Assembly: GCA_015178975.1 (NCBI GenBank) | Contig: WHVD01000137.1 | Coordinates: forward strand, 1 to 64,000 | DNA: 64,000 nt | Direction of reading: 5' to 3' | Source: Hysterangium stoloniferum | Lineage: Eukaryota > Basidiomycota > Agaricomycetes > Hysterangiales > Hysterangiaceae | Shown: positions 11,598 through 22,294 of the stretch, one piece after another | Layout of the letters: each line of letters starts with the position of its first letter | Numbering within the stretch: position 1 is the stretch's first letter | Notes under the pieces: model-generated | The model's input: only the letters and a program-made list of their open reading frames with translations | Told to the model about the DNA's origin: nothing | The model's database searches: none | Made by a program: the position numbers and the translations under genes

Positions 11598-12450
11598 ATG
11601 TATCTATGTGTAGTGGACTGGCATAACAATGCCGCGAGTAAGTGTATAATAGGTACTTACGAGCTTTCTAGCTATCAATTCTACTTTTCTATTTACGTAG
11701 CAGTCATGGTACACAGGTACATTCCTTGCGAACGCCGAGGAACCTAACATGTACAGGGCACCATCTGTCAGACTCAGAAATGATAACACAATAACAAAAC
11801 GTTGACCCCGAGGTAAGGACGTTAATTCTCCGCGGGGTGTGGTAGCTCCTACTGGGATGTTGATATAAGATGGCGATAAAGTTCTAAATGAGTGATATAC
11901 AGAACAATTGGGTGCCGAATCCCACATGTTCTATAATTGTTGCCCTGTTTAACCGTCTCAAGGTCAACGGATTGCCAACCGATCCAGATCTCATGCCTTT
12001 GGTCGGCAATAACCACTGAGGTACTCTTGGTTCATTCTTAGGGCATACGTCAAGGGTATCAAATACGAGGAAATAACTGTAGTTTCCTTACGAATACTTC
12101 CGTCCCTTCTTTGTTATCACACAGTTATCATGTCTTCATGAGTTTCAATGTTCATTAGTAGGCTCAAAAGCCCTCTTGACTCATGCCCTAGGTGTCCTAT
12201 GGTATTACAGCCTTTCTTGAGACGTTGTGGGCACGGTAACTATTTTTGCATACACTCGACTCAATAAGAGATAATGGTAAACATTGCTATAGCCGAAGTG
12301 TGCAGAGAATGACACCAAGAAAACTCAGAACCTCAAATTATGTATTAGGACTTTTCTCTCTGTCAAAGTCACAGGATCTTCATCTTGTACTTAAATAAAT
12401 AAAAATTAATGTCCGAGAAAAGAAAAGCCCCTTTAGAGAGTTAGCAACAA
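11598..12450. other. Unassigned stretch with one minus-strand ORF
   Basis: A 107-codon open frame lies on the minus strand at 11604-11927 (ATG at 11927) with a hydrophobic middle. A possible short intron (GTAAGTACC...ATGCCAG) lies near its end. I do not recognise the product, and nothing in the surrounding 500 bp resembles another exon. It may be a gene remnant or chance. Confidence 0.25.
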
Positions 12451-12741
12451 GTGTTCATGGCACTTTTTTCTCTTCCTGAATATAAGGCTTGGGCACGGAA
12501 GGCGGAGAACTTACTGAAGAAAGGTGTGGCAGCCACGATCGGCCTCATCTGGGCTCCAGGGCATAAGGGTGTCAAGGGTAGTGAACGTGCCGATGTGATG
12601 GCAAAGAAAGCAGCGGAAGGTCAGAGCAACGACAAACAATTCCTCCCGAAGTCCTTGAGAAGACGGCTACCGGCAAGCGCCTCAGCACTGAAGAAGAAAC
12701 AAAAGGAAACGCTGTCGCAGCAGCACACGCAGGAGTTCTAG
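12451..12741 (+). pseudogene. LINE-type (non-LTR) RNase H fragment
   Basis: The segment IGLIWAPGHKGVKGSERADVMAKKAAEG at about 12535-12620 is the C-terminal part of the RNase H domain of fungal non-LTR retrotransposons: a W-x-P-G-H motif followed by the N/S-E-x-A-D motif with its catalytic Asp. A basic tail follows. The N-terminal RNase H strands, RT and endonuclease are absent, so this is a short 5'-truncated remnant. A 162-bp solo LTR inserted 77 bp downstream. Confidence 0.75.
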
Positions 12742-12817
12742 GCATCGATGGCAAGACAAGAAGGACGACAGATAAATGACCTCACTCTCTCTTTATATAT
12801 ACCCATGTGACAGTTCT

Positions 12818-12979
12818 TGTTGGAGTCTGCGAGCCATAGAGGCTGCGAGACTCCCGTGTTGTCTCAGATGTTTGATTCTGAGATTGAATTAGGTATTTGG
12901 GTATATAAAGGTCATGTAGTCATCGTTATACAATAGCGTGCTTTGCCCTTATACATTAAGACTCCCAAAATATCTAACA
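12818..12979 (+). repeat. Very short solo LTR (162 bp) with perfect target duplication
   Basis: Runs TGTTGGAGTCTGCG to AATATCTAACA with inverted TGTT/AACA ends typical of Ty1/copia LTRs. Flanked by GTTCT at 12813-12817 and GTTCT at 12980-12984. A GTATATAAAGG TATA-type box is at about 12900. No internal region, so it is a solo LTR or a TRIM-like element. Orientation from the TATA box. Confidence 0.8.
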
Positions 12980-13429
12980 GTTCTCAACGAGACTCGCCAG
13001 CGCCTGGCCTATGCGCTGTATGAGTGATGTATATGGAGTTAAACTAAGTACTGCTTGTATTTACAGCCGATCATAGGGCGTAGCCCTCAGTCTTATAACT
13101 GGTATTTCGTTTTTTTTTTCAAGTATTTTTTTTTTTTTTAAAAACGACCTAGGCAGAAAAATAGTAAGAAATGCTGCATCGACAGCGACAAAATGGGAAA
13201 AGAACGAGGAAGGAAGGTACAACGAAATAGCAAATATATTACAATGTATCCAACGCAATCAAATAAACTGTCAGTTAATCAAGAGTATCATAATTACGAG
13301 GAAATCTCCGGGAGGGACGTGAAAGGGTAGGCTAGACCATACAGTGCACAACAAAAGGGTTGGTGAGACATTGCTTTAGAATTCAGAGAGAAAAAAGTAC
13401 GACATACTGTGGGAGTCATACTCTTGACA

Positions 13430-13887
13430 TCAGAGTCTTGATGGGACATTATTCTCTCCTTTCGGTGCATAATACACCTGCGGTGGTGAGGGAACTTGCA
13501 TATTAATGCCTTTGTCGCGATCACCGCGGAAAGAGTCTCGGAATCTGAAGAATCTGATAAGGGGAGAGGACGACACGGGGGTTTTTTGCTCTCGACGTCT
13601 AAAAGCTAGGATCCCAACGAGGATTAATGTTGCTGCTACTACTATGACTTTGAAATGAAGAAATAGAACGTCAGACCGTAGCTGATAATAGCAGCTAATG
13701 TGTACATACACACGACACTGCCAACTGCAAAAAATGTTCGGGTGCTGGGCTGGAAGTGAGAAGGACTCGTAGCCACGTCACTGGCAACATTGAGTGGGAT
13801 ACAGGCAACGTATCCCAATGATAACGATAGGAAGACATGGAGGGTGAGTGCATATGAAGGAAGCATTGAAAAATTGGGTAACATCAT
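13430..13887 (-). CDS. Small single-pass membrane protein, PPxY-tail family, copy 1
   Basis: Two exons, 13887-13710 and 13647-13430, joined across a 62-nt intron (GTATGT...TTTCAAAG), give 131 residues. The N-terminus is a signal peptide (MLPSYALTLHVFLSLSLG), then a ~25-residue Ser/Thr/Pro ectodomain, one membrane helix (FFAVGSVVFIVVAATLILVG) and a basic stop-transfer FRRREQK. The intron falls in phase 1 in the middle of the membrane helix. The Pro-rich tail ends with VPSPPQVYYAP, a weak version of the PPxY motifs of the paralogues at 23239, 25708 and 35313. Function unknown; WW-domain or ubiquitin-ligase adaptor binding is an inference. Confidence 0.7.
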
Positions 13888-14117
13888 CGCAACTTTGGAG
13901 TGTGGCGTAGAGAGTCAAGCACCAGATAAAGTGAAGCAAGAGGCAAGAACCACAAGATTCCGACTTTTAAAAAGTGGCCTTCATAATCTTAATTTAGGAA
14001 TGGCCGTTTTATGTGAAAGCAATACTACCCTTGATCTTATGACTGTGGGGGTACCATCGCATCCGAAGACTTGGAAGACCCCAGAGTTCATTTCTTGGAT
14101 ATTACAGATTTAGGTTT

Positions 14118-14136
14118 GCGCGGCAAAACGCCGCGC
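14118..14136. other. Perfect GC-rich hairpin
   Basis: GCGCGGC, a 5-base AAAAC loop, then GCCGCGC: a 7-bp perfect stem in otherwise AT-rich DNA, 230 bp upstream of the start of membrane-protein copy 1. Meaning unknown. Confidence 0.4.
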
Positions 14137-14377
14137 GGGATGTGTGGTTCCACCACAAGAATCATGTACCATTGTGTAATTGCGTTTGGAACTGCGTAAG
14201 GCGCGTTCTGTCGTATATTTGCTGGAGAATGAATTGAATTGTTCGCCTTGAAGTACGACTAGCTGGAGAAGGCGAATGAAGCAGGAATTCCTGTTATATA
14301 CCCATTTTTTTTTCAATCAAGCACCTTTACTTATTTAGCAGGAGAGCAACCGTACTTCCTTCCCCTTCGGATCATAT

Positions 14378-15211
14378 TCACAAGAAGAGCCGGCAGACGG
14401 GTCGATCTGCCGACATGAGCTTACGGGCAATGAAGACCACTAAGCATGTGCAAGAGGATATATTTATTGTATTAAAAATGTATACAGGATTTGAGACTAT
14501 TGTCCTTTGCACTTTGTGGTCATCACAACTACCATTGGCCACATTCTCAGCAAACTTCCGGCGATTGGTCGCTGCACGCTTTTCCTGGGTGGCTATAAAT
14601 TTGGCAGCATCGACAGTTCTCAACTTAGCTGCTAAGTAAAAATGAAGTACTTCACGGTCATTTGCAGGCGGAATTGAGTGGGTAATATGCGGGGCAGAGA
14701 AAAGGCGGTATAATAATTGGGCATTAGGGGATGAAGGTTGACGCTTAAATGCGGATTATCGTTATGCTGAATAAATGTGACCATAGCGAGATATTGCCTG
14801 ACGTTCTTGGACCTCCGGACGGAACCCCGTGTTACTGCAAAGTGCACACATTCATGTTGTATGTTGATTACGAATAGGACATCCAATCGCAGTAAAGCAG
14901 AGCACATAAAACTTTTTTAACACGAAACAATCATACATAACTCCTGGACTCACAGCGATAAATGAGGCACGCTGGCCGCCCAATGGTGTTAGGCCATTAT
15001 ATATCCAGAGATTGTGAATTTTAAAATTGACACAAGTTTCGCATGTGGCTGCAATGTATCCCAAAGGTTTGACGGGGTGAAGGAATGGCGGCCATAACTT
15101 CCATGTCGCTAAATTGCAAGGGGGCGGCCTTCGAGCATGGAGTGGGTTCTACCATACCTATTGAGAAAATATCAGGGGATTTTGTTCATTGTGTATTGTG
15201 GTTCAGGAAGG
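14378..15211 (-). pseudogene. Unidentified minus-strand locus, downstream part, split by a TE
   Basis: Several open stretches follow one another on the minus strand: about 15170-14852 (with CETCVNFKIHNLWIYNGLTP), 14907-14632 (SVRRSKNVRQYLAMVTFIQH) and 14623-14378 (VDAAKFIATQEKRAATNRR). Candidate junctions exist (GTGAGTCC near 14957; CAG near 14829), but I could not derive one consistent model. Together with 22295-22624 on the other side of the 7-kb element it may be one host gene. I do not recognise the product. Confidence 0.3.
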
Positions 15212-15216
15212 CTTAC

Positions 15217-15883
15217 TGGAAGCCTGTTGTCAAATGGGCTCACAGGTGGGTCACACGAGTTGACAGGACCATGGTGTATTGTCTAGAACTGAGATGGGAT
15301 ACAGGATGTTGCGGTGTATGGTAAGGTGAAGATGGAAAACTCCCAGGCTATATATGCTGTGATCACATGCAAATAGAACTAAAGGGTAGAACAAAAGGTA
15401 GAACAAGGGTGAGTGCATAAGGCTGGGTGTGAAGAGTGGTAGAAGTTCTAACCGTTCTATATATGAAGAATATCGACCGTTTAGGTACAATACCATGATG
15501 TATTGACTGTCTAAGTCTAATACAGACTGAACACGTATTGACTACTTAGTTCAATATGGTAGAGAGAAGTAGCTAAAGCCCATCTGTGACGGTCAAGATG
15601 ATACACCAATCACAACTTACAGGACACTAACAGGTGTCTGGGTAAGTCGTGGTTGCGGTGTAAAAAGTGTCTGAGTTCTAAACTACAGGCGCTAGAATAC
15701 ATAAGTCTGGCGTGTGTGTGCCCACAAGAGTCGATGTACCGCATACATAGGTCGTCGAACTAATTATAGATATAATAAAAGAGAGAAAACAGAAATAATA
15801 AAGGAAATATAGTAAGAGCTCATCCAACTATATTTCCTGAGTGTATTTTGCCATACCTCTCACACTGGGGCACCAGGCTTACA
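15217..15883 (-). repeat. 3' LTR of the family R element, interrupted
   Basis: Starts (plus strand) TGGAAGCCTGTTGTC and ends CCAGGCTTACA. It is split after 15427 by a solo LTR and resumes at 15865. The right partner at 22045-22269 is uninterrupted and has the same bases across the junction (AAGGCTGGGGC). Confidence 0.85.
15428..15864 (-). repeat. Solo LTR, family C, with an internal deletion (437 bp)
   Basis: Plus strand TGTGAAGAGTGG to CATACCTCTCACA; sense orientation is minus. Perfect CTGGG duplication at 15423-15427 and 15865-15869. Full-length copies are 630-631 bp; this one lacks ~194 bp between two short TAGCTA repeats (junction at about 15571), so the deletion probably arose by slippage between them. 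Confidence 0.88.
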
Positions 15884-16101
15884 CCCCTCCCCACACAAAA
15901 ACAACCCCACTACTCCAAATAACCAGCACTAAAAATTCACACACACAAGGCTGGGGTGTCACACTCATGACCATCCCTGCACAAAAACCAACCCACTACC
16001 CCAAATTCCACCCTGCTGGATGGTTTTCATCAATGTGGAGCATCAGGTAGTGGAGTCCATAAACCTGGTCCAGGCAAATGTGCAATGATGACAGAAAATT
16101 G

Positions 16102-16300
16102 TATTGAGATATGAGGGTTGAAGGTATAGGCACTGGAACAAGTGGAGCTGCGCATATGATACAATAGGTGATGCAGCTTATGATGTGGTTTATGATGTAT
16201 TGATCCACTTGATGGATAAACTCTATCCACCTGTACGATATATATATATGAGAATTAGCGTGAAGAATAACAACAAACTATTCTCACTTGTTAATCTTCA
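16102..16300 (+). repeat. 5' LTR of the copia element (199 bp)
   Basis: TATTGAGATATGAG to GTTAATCTTCA. Closely matches 20574-20775. Both copies begin TA instead of the canonical TG, which fits a G-to-A change present before integration or in both copies. A CGATATATATATATGAG TATA-like run is at about 16237. Confidence 0.9.
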
Positions 16301-16318
16301 GGTTATGGGTCCCGGCCC
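16301..16318 (+). other. Primer-binding site of the copia element
   Basis: GGTTATGGGTCCCGGCCC begins at the first base after the 5' LTR. GGTTATGGG is complementary to the anticodon arm of initiator tRNA-Met, as in half-tRNA-primed copia elements. Confidence 0.65.
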
Positions 16319-16361
16319 TTCTTATTAGTAAAAGAACTTTGAATCACTCAGGATTATTATC

Positions 16362-19300
16362 ATGTCTACCTTGGAGAAGATCAAGGACTATGAATCGAGT
16401 ACTGGAAGCGCATATCAAGTCTTTCCGAAGCTACGAAAGGACAACTACTTTACATGGAGTGCAAGTATGAAGACTGTACTCGAATCCTTGAACCAGTGGA
16501 AAGTCGTAACTGGAGAATTGGAAGATCCCATACGCACTAAATTGGATGCCCCGATGAAAGACGAATTGGAAATTGAAGGAGCCTGGGTGCTTCGAAAGAA
16601 GAGGGCATATAGCGAAATAATGTTGCATGTAGAAGATGAACCAAGGGTAGCTATTATGACTAATGATAATCCTGTTGATGCTTGGAACAAACTGAAAAAT
16701 ATTTACAGAACATGTCTTGTTAACAGTAGGGCAATGTTACTCTCTGAACTCATACGTATATGATGGTACTGGAATAATTGAGTATAAGGCCCAAATGGAT
16801 TCTATCCAAATCAAATTGTTAGAAGCAGGACACAACATTGCGGACCCGATTACCTTAGCCTTTTCATGAGCACACTCCCAGAAGATTTCAATATCATGTC
16901 AACAACAATCGACTACGATAAGGACACTGTCAAAGAAATTGTTAACAAGCTTCGACAAATTGAAATACGAAAAGAAATATGCCCCGGGTTTGCAGACAGT
17001 TCTGCATTTCGCACTCAAGGTGATACAATCAGGTCCCAGGGACGATTCCAGTGCAGACATGGGAACCTGGGACAAGGCAGGCTTAATAATAGAAGTTCGC
17101 AAGGATGCTATGAGTGTGGAGATTTGTCCCATTGGGCGTGAAATTGTCTGAAAAGGAAAAAGAAGAATCTTCAGCAATCAGGAGGACAATCAAAGCAGGG
17201 CACAGGGCCAGCTAACGCACCTGATAACCCATCAACCTCAGTTTCGAGCCGAGGGATGTTTACAACAGTGGATTCAGTATTTTTTATGGGTAAAGACATG
17301 ACTCAACACAAATATTTCCTAAATTCTGCATTGTCAGGACATTATGTGCCAAATATCCAGGACTTACACAATTTTATGGCATATAATGTACCGAAGAAAA
17401 TTCAAACAGTGAATGGTGGTTACATTTACACCAAGGGTGTTGGAACATTGAAATTGAACATGTTGAGTTTTGGACTGGAATTCATAGGTGAAATTCTGAA
17501 TGTCAAATGGACACCTGAAGCCAAGGTATGATTGCTGAATCCTGTGCAGCTCTTTAAGGATGGCTATCAAGTCGATCTTAACATAAACAGTTCAAGAATT
17601 GTCGATATGAAAGGACAAACCATAGGCAAAGCCATCAAAAGTGGAAATGTGTACCCATTCCAATTCAGGACAATTCCAGCCTCATCATCAATATGTGGAT
17701 ATACAAATTTATCAGAAGGTGAGTTACATACAAGAAAATTTGGACAACATACCTGTAGCGTACTCTACAAAATTGCCAAGTAACTTGATGTTATGGCATC
17801 AGCAATTGGGCCATCTACACACAGCTGCCATCTGAAATCTGGCACAGCATTTTGCATCTGGAATTGAAATCGATGATTATGAAGAATTTGAAGCAGACTG
17901 TATTGCTTGCATCAAAGGAAAACAACATCACACTCCATTCAAAACCAGCTGAACTCGAGTGACGCAACTTGGGGAACTCCTCCATATGGATTTAGCTGGA
18001 CTGATGGAGACAATAAGCTTCAATAAGAAATGATATTTCATAATAATCATTGACGATTACTCACATGCTGTATGGATTGACACATTAGCAATCAAATCGG
18101 AGGCTGTTCAGAAAATATGAGAATACATACAGAAACTCGAGATGCAATTTAATGCGAAGGTCCAAGGTGTAATGGCAGACAATGGGACCGAGTTCATCAA
18201 TTCAGAATTCAGGAGATATCTATCATCCAAAGGCATATCGTTGTTCACCTCAATTCCTTATATGCCTCAGCAAAATGGAGTCACAGAAAGGGGTATACAC
18301 ATGATTTCTGAGGGGGGCCGATCAATGTTGTATTCATCAAAACTGCCCAAGTTCCTTTGGTCCATAGCTGTCAAGACGATGGCATACCTGAAAAACCGAA
18401 GTCCAACTCAAACGAATGACAGACACATGCCAATTGAACATGTTACTGGGGAAAGGCCAGATCTATCCCATTTATGAATTTTTGGCTGCCCAGTCAGCAT
18501 TGTTATTCCTAAACAAAAATGACAGAAATTGGACTCACATTCTAGAATGGGATATATGGTTGGATACGAACCATATTCCACCAGTTACTTGGTATGGTAT
18601 CCTGGGTCTAGACATATTGAAAAGGTGTGGGATGCAATATTCCATGAAAATGTGATGACATTGCCATCACTGGTCCTGTATGGAGATGAAGGACAATTTA
18701 GAAATTTGCAGATATGAAGGAAATTCATGAACCTCAATTAAAGGTGATGCCGGATGAACCACAGCCTAGGCTCACAATACAAATTCCTCCGTGTCCAAGA
18801 CCCACTGATGAAAAAGGAAAAGAAATCAGTACATTGTCAGATTGGTCACAGCTAGTTTCAAACATACCTGATATCCCGCATGGAATGTCACGATCTGGAA
18901 ATATAAGAGAAATAGCTGGAAATGCAATTTTAACAAATGAGGAAGAAGCTGGACACAATGAAAGACTCATTATGTATTCTGCCATAGGAAGTAATCCGAC
19001 AATCCAGGAGGCACTAAACATGCCAGGAGAAGAAGGAGCCGCATGGGAGAAGGTGTGACAAGTAGAATGGCAAAATATGTTGGATCATGAAGTGTTTGGA
19101 CCACCCAAAGAACCACCACCTGGAATGCAAATTTTGAAGACAGGAACTGTATGTCATTGAACATACAAAAACGGTGAATTGGTAAAGCAAAAAGTTCAGA
19201 TCGTCATCAAGGGCTTTAGTCAGATTCCCAGACTACACTTCAACGAGATGTACGCACCAGTTATGAAGTGGGAAACATTCCAAATTTTACTAGCGCTGGG

Positions 19301-20560
19301 TGGAATAACGAGTTCACCCATCTGACAACTCGATGTAAAATCAGCATACTTACATGGAACATTGAAGGAGAAAGTTTGGGTTCAGCAGCCGGAAGGATTT
19401 GAAGAACCTGGAAAGGAGCACCTATCATTGCTGTTATTAAAGGCCCTGTATGGCACAAAACAAGGAGGCAATGAGTGGAGAAATCGTTATATGATTTTAT
19501 GGTTAAGGAACTTACCTGGTATTGTTCCAACTTCGATAGTGCTGCATTCTTCAAAACATGGGATGATGGAAGTTGGGCTGTGGTTGCTTTTTGGGTGGAT
19601 GATGCAACAGCTGTCGGTGATGAAAAACAACTTTTAGATCTCGAAAAGGCGTTTAGTGAATGATTTGGGATTTCGAGTGAAGGAGATGCTCACTGGATTT
19701 TGGGAACAAGCATTCGTCGAAACACTGATTCGAAGTCAGTATTCATATCGCAAAAGGAATACATATATCGAAAACATCATGAGGAAATTCAATGTGCTCA
19801 ACTCCAAACCAGTCCGGTCTCCTATCCCACTTGGAATTGATTTCCAATCCATTATGCAACCTGAAACTAAAGAAGAATGTGAAGAAATGGAGAAACTCTC
19901 ATATCGTGAAATCATAGGTAGCTTAATGTTTGCTGCCACAGTATCACATCCAGATATTGCATATTCTGTTGACAAATTGTCACAATATTTGTCAAACCCA
20001 GCGAAAGAACATTGGAACTTAGTGAAACGAGTCCTCCAATACTTATATACCACTCGAGATCATGATCTTCATTTGGGAGGAGGAGCACTTTGTTTACATG
20101 CATACTTGGATGCAGATTTCGCTGGCGATACAAAGGACAGAAAGTCGACTGGAGGATACATCATATTTTCAGGATCAGGGGCTGTATCTTGGTCTTCAAG
20201 GAAACAGTCAACAGTAGCCCTGTCTTTGATGGAAGCTGAATACATTGCTTTATCTGAGGCAGCACACAAAGTTATGTGGACGAGGCATTTTTTGGAGGAA
20301 TTGGATATTATTTATGAAGAACCGACCATGATTCTCAAGGATAATCAAGGGACGATCGTGTTTGCTCATAATTGACGTGCTCTACAAAGAATGAAACATA
20401 TTGAAGTCAAATATCATTTTATTTGACACTTAATCAAGAATAGGATGATCCAACTTATCTATTGACACACGAAGGAAATGATTGCAGATATTTTGACAAA
20501 ATTGCTACCACTGTCAACTCATTCTTATCATACGCACCAACTGGGTATTGGTACTTCAAC
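16362..20560 (+). pseudogene. Gag-Pol of the copia element
   Basis: Gag at 16362-17000 (DYESSTGSAYQVFPKL... WNKLKNIYRTC), CCHC knuckle CYECGDLSHWA at about 17104 with a TGA before the last Cys, protease region at about 17300 where the DSG triad reads N-S-A, pre-integrase WHQQLGHLH at about 17795, integrase core with MDLAG, ADNGTEF and VTERG, RT with the active-site box WVDD at about 19596, RNase H with DADFAGD near 20110 and SLMEAEYIAL near 20225. Sixteen in-frame stops were counted and all are TGA (17139, 17529, 17833, 17950, 18031, 18118, 18475, 18520, 18715, 19056, 19158, 19323, 19661, 20373, 20424, 20463). Frame changes occur near 16760, 16860, 17790, 18715, 19470 and 19660. Confidence 0.93.
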
Positions 20561-20563
20561 ACT

Positions 20564-20573
20564 CAAGGAGGAG
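20564..20573 (+). other. Polypurine tract of the copia element
   Basis: AAGGAGGAG ends at the first base of the 3' LTR (20574). Confidence 0.75.
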
Positions 20574-20775
20574 TATTGAGATATGAGTGTTGAAGGTATA
20601 GGCACCGGAACGAGTGGAGCTGCACATATGATACAATAGGTGATGTGGCTTATGATGTGGTTTATGATGTATCAATCCACTTAGTGGATAAACTCTATCC
20701 ACCTGTACAATATATATATACGAGAATTAGAATGAAGAATAACAATGAACAACTATTCTCACTCATTAATCTTCA
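20574..20775 (+). repeat. 3' LTR of the copia element (202 bp)
   Basis: TATTGAGATATGAG to ATTAATCTTCA, followed by the AATTG target duplication. Confidence 0.9.
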
Positions 20776-20856
20776 AATTGACACAGCACTAAAAAAACAA
20801 AAAAAAACAAAAAGTCCAAAAAATGAAATAAAACCATGAACCTGGTTACATAGGCA

Positions 20857-21999
20857 CTAGTTGGGGCCAGTGGGCCAGTCATTGACATCCAAGTCAGTGT
20901 CTTGATCCCAGTAACATGCATTGAGGGTATGTGAATTCTCAGGTTGATCTTCTCCCTGAGCAAAATACTCATCAGCATCCAGCAAAACAGCTCCCATATG
21001 CTCCTTCTTGATGGCTGGTGCCACAGGGGGAACAAAATCCAGGCCAGGAGATATTCCCTGGGTGGGATCCCCAGGGCAGGTGCACCCAACATGGGTGGTC
21101 CAACCAGCATCAGTGGGGGCCTTCCAATATCTCCAGCACCCTCCAATGGCTGAAAGATGCTCACGGTTAGCAAGGCTGAGTGGATTTTGAGGAGGGGGCA
21201 CAACACTGGCAGTCATTGATGATATGTGTGAGACTGGTTCTGGGAGCAGAGCATGTAGCAGGGACCTCCATGACAAGGCTCTCCCATTTCATGGACATGA
21301 GGGCAACAAGATTGTTGAAGCTGATGTTTTCAAGGTTAAAATCAGGGATGGCCATGATGCAGAGGAGAAGCATGGGGTGGGCATGGGGTGGGCATGGAAA
21401 AGGAGCTGGTACTTATAGATAGCATCAGTGATAACAGTGGGTCCTAACACATTGCAAGCATCTGCAAGGGCAGCAGCATACTCCAAAAATGGCAGCTGAT
21501 GTTGAGCACACACAAAAAATATATGGAGGGCAACCATCTTGTAGCCCTTGGGCATGAAGCAGCTTTGGATCTGCTTCTTGAATGTTTCCCATGACTCCAA
21601 CTTCAGGAACTCCATGCAACCAGCATTCCACCAGGCAGCCATGGTCAGCTCCTGCATATTGGTGCCTGTAAGTCAAATCTTCATCTCAATGGTGAGGTTG
21701 GGAGCCTTCTCAGTCTTGGTGGAGGTGTAGATGGCAAACCCATCCTTGCATTGGCTAAGCCAACCCTCAATAGCAGTCAGTGTGAGGGGGCTGGTGAAAG
21801 AGACAATGATTTTTGAGGTCATTGGCATTGTGTCACCATCATTGTTGCTGTCATCTGAGTTTGGAAATATGTGTGGCAACAGAAGGTGATTTCTTGTGGG
21901 AATGGACAGGGAAGTGTGGATTGTGAGAGAATGCAAATGAGCTGTGTGACGAGTGAACCAGGGTGTGGCTGTATCATCCAGAGTGAGGTGGATGTTCAA
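20857..21999 (-). pseudogene. Gag-like protein of the family R element
   Basis: Three overlapping frames (21999-21673, 21657-21289 continuing to 21167, 21276-20857) make up one Gag-like protein. It has the hydrophobic Gag core EWW-type segment (AAWWNAGCMEFLKLESWETFK), MPKGYKMVALHIFFVCAQ, LPFLEYAAALADACN and a NNLVALMSMKW box, which I recognise as a common Agaricomycete retroelement Gag. A C-terminal knuckle-like stretch GGCWRYWK...HVGCTC lacks one Cys. Two or more frameshifts and a non-ATG start make it non-functional. No protease or RT follows on this strand. Confidence 0.65.
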
Positions 22000-22044
22000 G
22001 AATGAGAGAAAAATTAGAACAGATGGCCGATGTCAAAAAAAAAG

Positions 22045-22269
22045 TGGAAGCCCATTGTCAAATGGGCTGACAGGTGGGTCACACAAGTTGACAGGACCAC
22101 AGTGTATTGTCTAGAACTGAGACGGGATACAGAATGTTGCAGCATACAGTAAGGTAAAGATGGAAAACTCCCGGGCGATATATGCCATGATCACGTGCGA
22201 ATAGAACTAAAGGGTAGAACAAGAGGTAAAACAAGGGTGAGTGCATAAGGCTGGGGCGCCAGGCTTACA
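22045..22269 (-). repeat. 5' LTR of the family R element (225 bp)
   Basis: Plus strand TGGAAGCCCATTGTC to CCAGGCTTACA; inverted TG-AAGCC/GGCTT-CA ends. Followed by the CTTAC target duplication. A third, partial copy is at 53229-53327. Confidence 0.85.
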
Positions 22270-22294
22270 CTTACCGGCCACTAAAGTCTTGGGA

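Larger units (their letters stand above)
16102..20775 (+). mobile_element. Complete Ty1/copia retrotransposon, degenerate
   Basis: Both LTRs are present (16102-16300 and 20574-20775) and flanked by a perfect AATTG duplication (16097-16101, 20776-20780). The internal part has primer-binding site, gag, zinc knuckle, protease, integrase, RT and RNase H in copia order. Decayed by TGA codons and a few frameshifts. It sits inside the family R element. Confidence 0.93.
15217..22269 (-). mobile_element. Gag-only LTR retrotransposon (family R) with nested insertions
   Basis: LTRs at 15217-15427 plus 15865-15883 (left, split) and 22045-22269 (right) share the same ~225-bp sequence. The whole is flanked by CTTAC at 15212-15216 and at 22270-22274. 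On the minus strand it reads 5' LTR, a Gag-like ORF, then 3' LTR preceded by a purine tract (GTGTGGGGAGGGG). I see no pol domain of its own. The copia element 16102-20775 and the family C solo LTR 15428-15864 are later insertions. Confidence 0.8.

Noticed and set aside
11604..11927. Minus-strand ORF as a secreted or membrane protein gene
   Set aside because: Only weak hydrophobicity, no clear signal peptide, no supporting exons; kept only as an unassigned stretch.
13790..14113. 107-codon plus-strand ORF
   Set aside because: It lies antisense over exon 1 of the membrane-protein gene (copy 1), whose splice model, signal peptide and paralogues are better supported.
16362..20560. UGA reassignment to Arg in this fungus
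   Set aside because: Host genes (ALG11, methyltransferase, membrane proteins) use TGA/TAA as normal stops and contain ordinary Arg codons; CpG decay explains the pattern.
20766..21206. 146-codon minus-strand ORF with hydrophobic tail
   Set aside because: It overlaps the family R gag in another frame and runs over the poly-A-rich edge of the copia insertion.
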